Source: CAZLYX01 sp964563885 (GTDB lineage: Bacteria > Pseudomonadota > Gammaproteobacteria > Burkholderiales > Neisseriaceae). Taken from it: a DNA stretch of 17,826 nucleotides. This document shows positions 14,515 through 17,826 of the stretch, one piece after another. Made by a program: the position numbers and the translations under genes. A model generated the notes under the pieces. That model saw only the letters and a program-made list of their open reading frames with translations. It was not told the DNA's origin and searched no databases. The first letter of the stretch is position 1. Each line of letters begins with the position of its first letter. The stretch spans positions 1-17,826 of the forward strand of contig CAZLYX010000042.1 of the NCBI GenBank assembly GCA_964563885.1. Direction: 5' to 3'.

Positions 14515-14964
14515 ATGTCACACATTACTAAAATCGTTAAAATTACTTTATTAAGCGCCGTATTAGCATCTGGGGTGGTTCATGCACAAGAAGTGTTTAG
14601 CTGGAAAGGCAAAAGTGGCAGCACTACTTATTCAGATGTACCACGCAACTTAAAGCCTGCTGATACAAATATAATCAATATGCGTACTCAAAAGGTCACG
14701 CCGCCGGCATCATCTGAAGCACCCGCAGCTGCTTCAGATGCCTCCTTGGCTGAACAGCAAACTGATTTGAATAGCAAATTAGCACAGAAAAACAAAGAAA
14801 TTGAAGAAAATAATAAAAAAATTGAAGCAGAAAACCGCGAACAAAAACAAGCAGATTGTAAGCGGGCGCAGTTAAATCGATCATTAGCAGAAACTGCACG
14901 CGTACCGAATCGTGATGAATTACTTAGTCGTTATAATCAAGACGTTGCAAACGCCTGTAATTAA
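14515..14964 (+). CDS. Exported DUF4124-domain protein
   Basis: A 149-residue predicted periplasmic protein of unknown function. A signal peptide (1-24) ends in VHA before Q25. The DUF4124 pattern follows directly: EVFSWKGKSGSTTYSDVPRN (26-45), a short beta unit with an aromatic residue before the glycine-rich turn and Y-S-D after it. A low-complexity Pro/Ala/Ser stretch (about 62-78) leads into a charged coiled coil (about 80-115, rich in Lys, Glu, Asn and Gln). The C-terminal region has two cysteines (C114 and C148) that could form a disulfide. GGA lies 9 nt before the ATG, with a good promoter upstream. DUF4124 proteins are common in Neisseriaceae and other proteobacteria, but their role is not established. 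Confidence 0.85.
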   Translation: MSHITKIVKITLLSAVLASGVVHAQEVFSWKGKSGSTTYSDVPRNLKPADTNIINMRTQKVTPPASSEAPAAASDASLAEQQTDLNSKLAQKNKEIEENNKKIEAENREQKQADCKRAQLNRSLAETARVPNRDELLSRYNQDVANACN

Positions 14965-14984
14965 ATAAAATATATGTGTATTGA

Positions 14985-15023
14985 CAATAAGGCTACCTGA
15001 ATATGTTTCAGGTAGCCTTATTG
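14985..15023. terminator. Inverted DUS pair, terminator of the DUF4124 gene
   Basis: A perfect 17-bp stem (14985-15001 with 15007-15023) has a 5-nt loop. Exact eikDUS copies are at 14990-15001 (+) and 15007-15018 (-). It lies 20 nt after the stop. Confidence 0.85.
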
Positions 15024-15034
15024 ATTTGAAACCG

Positions 15035-15040
15035 TATAAT
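15035..15040 (+). promoter_or_regulatory. Candidate -10 box for uvrC
   Basis: A perfect TATAAT lies 30 nt before the GTG start. At 17-nt spacing its -35 would fall inside the right arm of the DUS hairpin and matches poorly. Confidence 0.4.
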
Positions 15041-15069
15041 GATAAAAAATAAATTGAAACTAAAATATT

Positions 15070-16911
15070 GTGACTAACAAAACCTTTGATTTAAATATTT
15101 TTTTAAAAAACTTGCCTAATCTGCCAGGTGTATATCGCATGCTCGATGCAGAAGATAAAGTGTTGTATGTTGGTAAGGCAGTTAATTTAAAAAGACGGGT
15201 ATCGAGTTATTTCCAAAAAAACGATCATTCGCCGCGCATTACGTTGATGATTCGTCAGATTGCCACTGTTGAAACCACTGTAACGAGATCTGAAGCTGAA
15301 GCGTTGATTTTGGAAAATAATTTCATCAAAGCGCTGTCACCAAAATATAACATTCTGTTTCGGGACGATAAGAGCTATCCTTATTTAATGCTGTCCGGTC
15401 ATGAGTATCCACAAATGGCCTATTACCGCGGTGGCTTGAAAAAATCAAATCAATATTTTGGTCCTTACCCAAATGGCTATGCAGTGCGCGATAGCATTCA
15501 GATTTTGCAAAAAGTATTCCGCTTGCGCACATGTGAAGACAGTGTATTTCAGCACCGCAACCGTGCCTGCTTGCTTTATCAGATTAAACGTTGCTCTGGG
15601 CCATGTGTTGGTCATATCAGTCATGAAGATTATAAGGCGAGCGTGCGTGAGGCGGTAACGTTTTTAAATGGCAAAACAGGTGAGTTAACACAAACGTTGC
15701 ATCATAAAATGCAACAGGCATCGAATAACCTTGATTTTGAAGCTGCTGTGGTTTATCGCGATCAAATCCAAGCCTTGGGCTTGGTACAATCTCAACAATT
15801 TATCGACAGCAAAAGCACGCACAACCCTCATGATGTTGATATTTTGGCTTTAATGGTGGTAGGGGAGACAGTATGCCTGCATTGGGTGAGCATTCGCGGA
15901 GGCCGCCATGTTGGCGACAAAAGTTTCTTCCCTGATACTCGGCATGATCCGCAACCAAACGGGCAGGATTATGCCGAGGCATTTGTAGCACAGCATTATT
16001 TAGGTAAAACCAAGCCTGATATCATTATTAGCAACTTTAGGCTACCTGAAAGCCTCCAGCAAGCGTTAGTGTTCGAGCAGGGTAAAGCCATTCAGTTTAT
16101 TAATAATACCATCGGCGAACGCAAAGTTTGGTTGAAAATGGCTGAACAAAACGCTCAATTGGCTATCCAACAACATCAATCTCAGCATGCTGGTCAGCAA
16201 CACCGTCTTGAGCAGTTAGCGCAAATATTGAATATGGTTCCAGAAGATTTGCAACGACTAGAATGTTTTGATATTAGTCATTTGCAAGGTGAAGCGACAG
16301 TCGCTTCTTGTGTGGTGTACGATGAACAAAGTATTCAGCCTAGTCAGTATCGGCGCTACAATATCACTACTGCCAAAGCAGGCGATGATTATGCAGCGAT
16401 GCGTGAAGTATTGATGCGCCGCTATGGCAAGATGGCCGAAGCCGAAGTTAATGGCGAAATAATTAAATGGCCTGATGTGGTTCTGATTGATGGTGGCAAA
16501 GGACAAGTGTCTACAGCCGTAGCTGTTTGGGAAGAATTAGGGTTGAGCATGCCTATTATTGGTATTGCCAAAGGGCCTGAACGTAAAGCAGGGCTAGAAG
16601 AGCTTATTTTGCCTTTTACCGGAGAAGTTTTTAGCCTGCCGCCAAACAGCCCAGCACTGCATTTGTTGCAAACAGTACGTGATGAATCACACCGATTTGC
16701 GATTACTGGGCATCGAAAAAAACGCGATAAAAGTAGGATAACTTCATCGCTCGGTGATATTGCTGGTGTAGGGCCTAAGCGACGCCAAGCTCTATTAACC
16801 CGGTTTGGTGGTTTGCGCGGAGTGATGGCAGCGAGTAAAGATGACTTAGCACAAGTAGATGGCATCAGTGCTGATTTAGCTGAAAGAATTTACGAGCATC
16901 TACATGTTTGA
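15070..16911 (+). CDS. uvrC: UvrABC excinuclease subunit C
   Basis: Nuclease of nucleotide excision repair that cuts both sides of a lesion after UvrB loads. The 613-residue protein has the full domain order. The GIY-YIG nuclease (about 18-95) has GVY at 20-22 and YVG at 33-35. Four cysteines (C155, C167, C175, C179) match the known Fe-S ligands. A UvrB-interacting UVR motif lies at about 205-240. The RNase H-like nuclease has D401, D474 and H541, and the tandem helix-hairpin-helix is at about 555-612. The start is GTG at 15070 with no good ribosome binding site. Conservation with other Neisseriaceae UvrC begins a few residues in, so the start is reasonable. An exact DUS is embedded at 16039-16050. 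pgsA follows. Confidence 0.97.
   Translation: MTNKTFDLNIFLKNLPNLPGVYRMLDAEDKVLYVGKAVNLKRRVSSYFQKNDHSPRITLMIRQIATVETTVTRSEAEALILENNFIKALSPKYNILFRDDKSYPYLMLSGHEYPQMAYYRGGLKKSNQYFGPYPNGYAVRDSIQILQKVFRLRTCEDSVFQHRNRACLLYQIKRCSGPCVGHISHEDYKASVREAVTFLNGKTGELTQTLHHKMQQASNNLDFEAAVVYRDQIQALGLVQSQQFIDSKSTHNPHDVDILALMVVGETVCLHWVSIRGGRHVGDKSFFPDTRHDPQPNGQDYAEAFVAQHYLGKTKPDIIISNFRLPESLQQALVFEQGKAIQFINNTIGERKVWLKMAEQNAQLAIQQHQSQHAGQQHRLEQLAQILNMVPEDLQRLECFDISHLQGEATVASCVVYDEQSIQPSQYRRYNITTAKAGDDYAAMREVLMRRYGKMAEAEVNGEIIKWPDVVLIDGGKGQVSTAVAVWEELGLSMPIIGIAKGPERKAGLEELILPFTGEVFSLPPNSPALHLLQTVRDESHRFAITGHRKKRDKSRITSSLGDIAGVGPKRRQALLTRFGGLRGVMAASKDDLAQVDGISADLAERIYEHLHV
16039..16050 (+). repeat. DNA uptake sequence inside uvrC
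   Basis: An exact eikDUS is read as R-L-P-E in the central part of UvrC. Confidence 0.8.
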
Positions 16912-17018
16912 TAAAAAAGTTAATTATCCTAAGATTCCAAATGCTGTTAACGATTTTGTTAAGTCATTCGGTAAAACACTATAAATACAGTAGTGAAAAT
17001 AATTGCGCTGAATTCCGT

Positions 17019-17024
17019 TATAAT
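17019..17024 (+). promoter_or_regulatory. Candidate -10 box for pgsA
   Basis: A perfect TATAAT lies in the 212-nt uvrC-pgsA gap with no good -35. pgsA may also be read from uvrC, because I see no strong terminator between them. Confidence 0.3.
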
Positions 17025-17084
17025 GCAGTTACCAACAGTCATGCAGTGAGTTTTAAATCATTGCCTTGAATAAGTAAGCGAAAC

Positions 17085-17096
17085 AGGCTACCTGAA
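17085..17096 (+). repeat. DNA uptake sequence upstream of pgsA
   Basis: An exact single eikDUS lies 27 nt before the pgsA start, in its probable leader. It has no inverted partner. Confidence 0.8.
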
Positions 17097-17123
17097 AACG
17101 CTAAACCAAGAGATTTTTGAATC

Positions 17124-17687
17124 ATGCCGTGGAATATCCCTATTTTATTAACTTGGATGCGGTTGTTGCTCATACCCGTGTTCACCGCCATTTTTTACTT
17201 ACCTAAAGGTTGGATAGATCCAGAGGTAATAAACTGGACGGCTGCCTTAGTGTTTGCTGTGGCCGCAATTACTGATTGGCTGGATGGGTTTCTAGCGCGT
17301 CGTTGGGGTCAAACTTCTGATTTTGGTGCGTTCCTAGATCCTGTTGCCGATAAGTTAATGGTTGCCGTAGCTCTGATTTTATTAGTAAAGCTAGATAGAA
17401 CATTGGCTATTTATGCGATGGTTATTATTGGTCGTGAAATAACTATTTCTGCTTTACGCGAATGGATGGCGCAAATGGGCAAACGTGGCAGCGTTGCTGT
17501 GGCTAATATTGGTAAATTTAAAACAGCTGCTCAAATGTCAGCCATATTTTGCTTATTAATTGGACTACAGAATTATCATGGTTTAAACCTGATTTTTATC
17601 GGTAATGTATTGATGTTATTGGCCTCTATTTTAACTATTTGGTCGATGTTTTATTATTTAAAAATGGCGTGGAAAGAGTTTCAGTAA
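17124..17687 (+). CDS. pgsA: CDP-diacylglycerol-glycerol-3-phosphate 3-phosphatidyltransferase
   Basis: Inner-membrane enzyme that makes phosphatidylglycerophosphate, the committed step to phosphatidylglycerol and cardiolipin. The 187-residue protein has the complete CDP-alcohol phosphotransferase signature: D51, D54, G55, A58, R59, G68, D72 and D76 with the canonical spacing. About five or six hydrophobic helices surround it. The N-terminal NIP-x-L-L-T-W-x-R is typical of bacterial PgsA. AAGAGA lies about 10 nt before the ATG. The uvrC-pgsA-tRNA-Gly order is the same as in E. coli (uvrC-pgsA-glyW), which supports the identification. Confidence 0.95.
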   Translation: MPWNIPILLTWMRLLLIPVFTAIFYLPKGWIDPEVINWTAALVFAVAAITDWLDGFLARRWGQTSDFGAFLDPVADKLMVAVALILLVKLDRTLAIYAMVIIGREITISALREWMAQMGKRGSVAVANIGKFKTAAQMSAIFCLLIGLQNYHGLNLIFIGNVLMLLASILTIWSMFYYLKMAWKEFQ

Positions 17688-17706
17688 TATTTTTTTATAA
17701 ATGCTC

Positions 17707-17734
17707 TTGACACTACTTTTAAATCTACTATAAT
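17707..17734 (+). promoter_or_regulatory. Consensus sigma-70 promoter for tRNA-Gly
   Basis: A perfect TTGACA (17707-17712) and a perfect TATAAT (17729-17734) are separated by 16 nt. This is the strongest promoter in the window, as expected for a stable RNA. Transcription should start near 17741, about 34 nt before the tRNA. Confidence 0.9.
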
Positions 17735-17774
17735 TACGTTCTTTCATTGCTGATGAAGTTTAGTCAGTAAGTAA

Positions 17775-17826
17775 GCGGGAATAGCTCAGTTGGTAGAGCG
17801 CAACCTTGCCAAGGTTGAGGTCGCGA
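17775..17826 (+). tRNA. tRNA-Gly (GCC anticodon), 3' end beyond the window
   Basis: The first 52 nt match a bacterial glycine tRNA: acceptor strand GCGGGAA, D arm with AGCTCAGTTGGTAGAGC, and anticodon stem CAACC/GGTTG. The anticodon GCC (17808-17810) is flanked by TT and AA. The T arm and 3' acceptor strand are cut by the window edge. Other tRNA genes may follow, as in E. coli where glyW is followed by cysT and leuZ. Confidence 0.95.

Noticed and set aside
16924..16985. Weak hairpins after uvrC (TTAAC/GTTAA and CACTA/TAGTG)
   Set aside because: The stems are five base pairs without a T-run, too weak to call terminators.
1..17826. CRISPR array, insertion sequence, Correia-type element or prophage
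   Set aside because: I saw no regularly spaced direct repeats, transposase, Correia terminal repeats or phage genes. The only repeated element is the DUS.

Overview
The window comes from an AT-rich member of the betaproteobacterial family Neisseriaceae. The best clue is a 12-bp motif, AGGCTACCTGAA, which I count 14 times as an exact match on the two strands. Several one-mismatch copies are also present. This motif is the Eikenella dialect (eikDUS) of the Neisseriaceae DNA uptake sequence. The proteins with recognisable relatives (UvrC, GuaB, YgfZ, enolase, PgsA) also look Neisseria-like. The base composition looks too AT-rich for Eikenella itself, so another low-GC genus that shares the dialect is more likely. 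I cannot name it from this sequence.

Layout. 35-1078 (+): zinc alcohol dehydrogenase. 1314-2471 (+): stand-alone RlmL-type 23S rRNA methyltransferase. 2710-2829 (+): a very basic 39-residue small protein with its own ribosome binding site and terminator. 3065-3922 (+): YgfZ. 3923-4444: gene-poor stretch with two terminators and a possible small RNA. 4445-7360 (+): 971-residue S8 serine protease autotransporter. 7394-7523: three consecutive hairpins closing this gene and the facing trxB. 10956-7547 (-): VIT1-family metal transporter, miaA, an RDD membrane protein and trxB. 14348-11105 (-): guaB, eno and ftsB. 14515-14964 (+): exported DUF4124 protein, divergent from guaB. 15070-17687 (+): uvrC and pgsA. 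17775-17826 (+): 5' two thirds of tRNA-Gly(GCC), cut by the window edge.

Most genes are housekeeping: rRNA and tRNA modification (rlmL, miaA, ygfZ), redox (trxB), glycolysis and division (eno-ftsB), GMP synthesis (guaB), DNA repair (uvrC) and phospholipid synthesis (pgsA). Two neighbourhoods are widely conserved: eno-ftsB, and uvrC-pgsA-tRNA-Gly, which matches the E. coli order. Uptake sequences are placed as inverted pairs at gene ends, where they form terminator-like hairpins, and singly inside coding regions.

I see no CRISPR array, insertion sequence, prophage or clear new multigene system. The observations most worth follow-up are a perfect 30-bp palindrome built around a DUS pair, a DUS pair with the same substitution in both arms, the acid-free 39-residue small protein, a candidate small RNA unit near 4030-4144, and the secreted protease.
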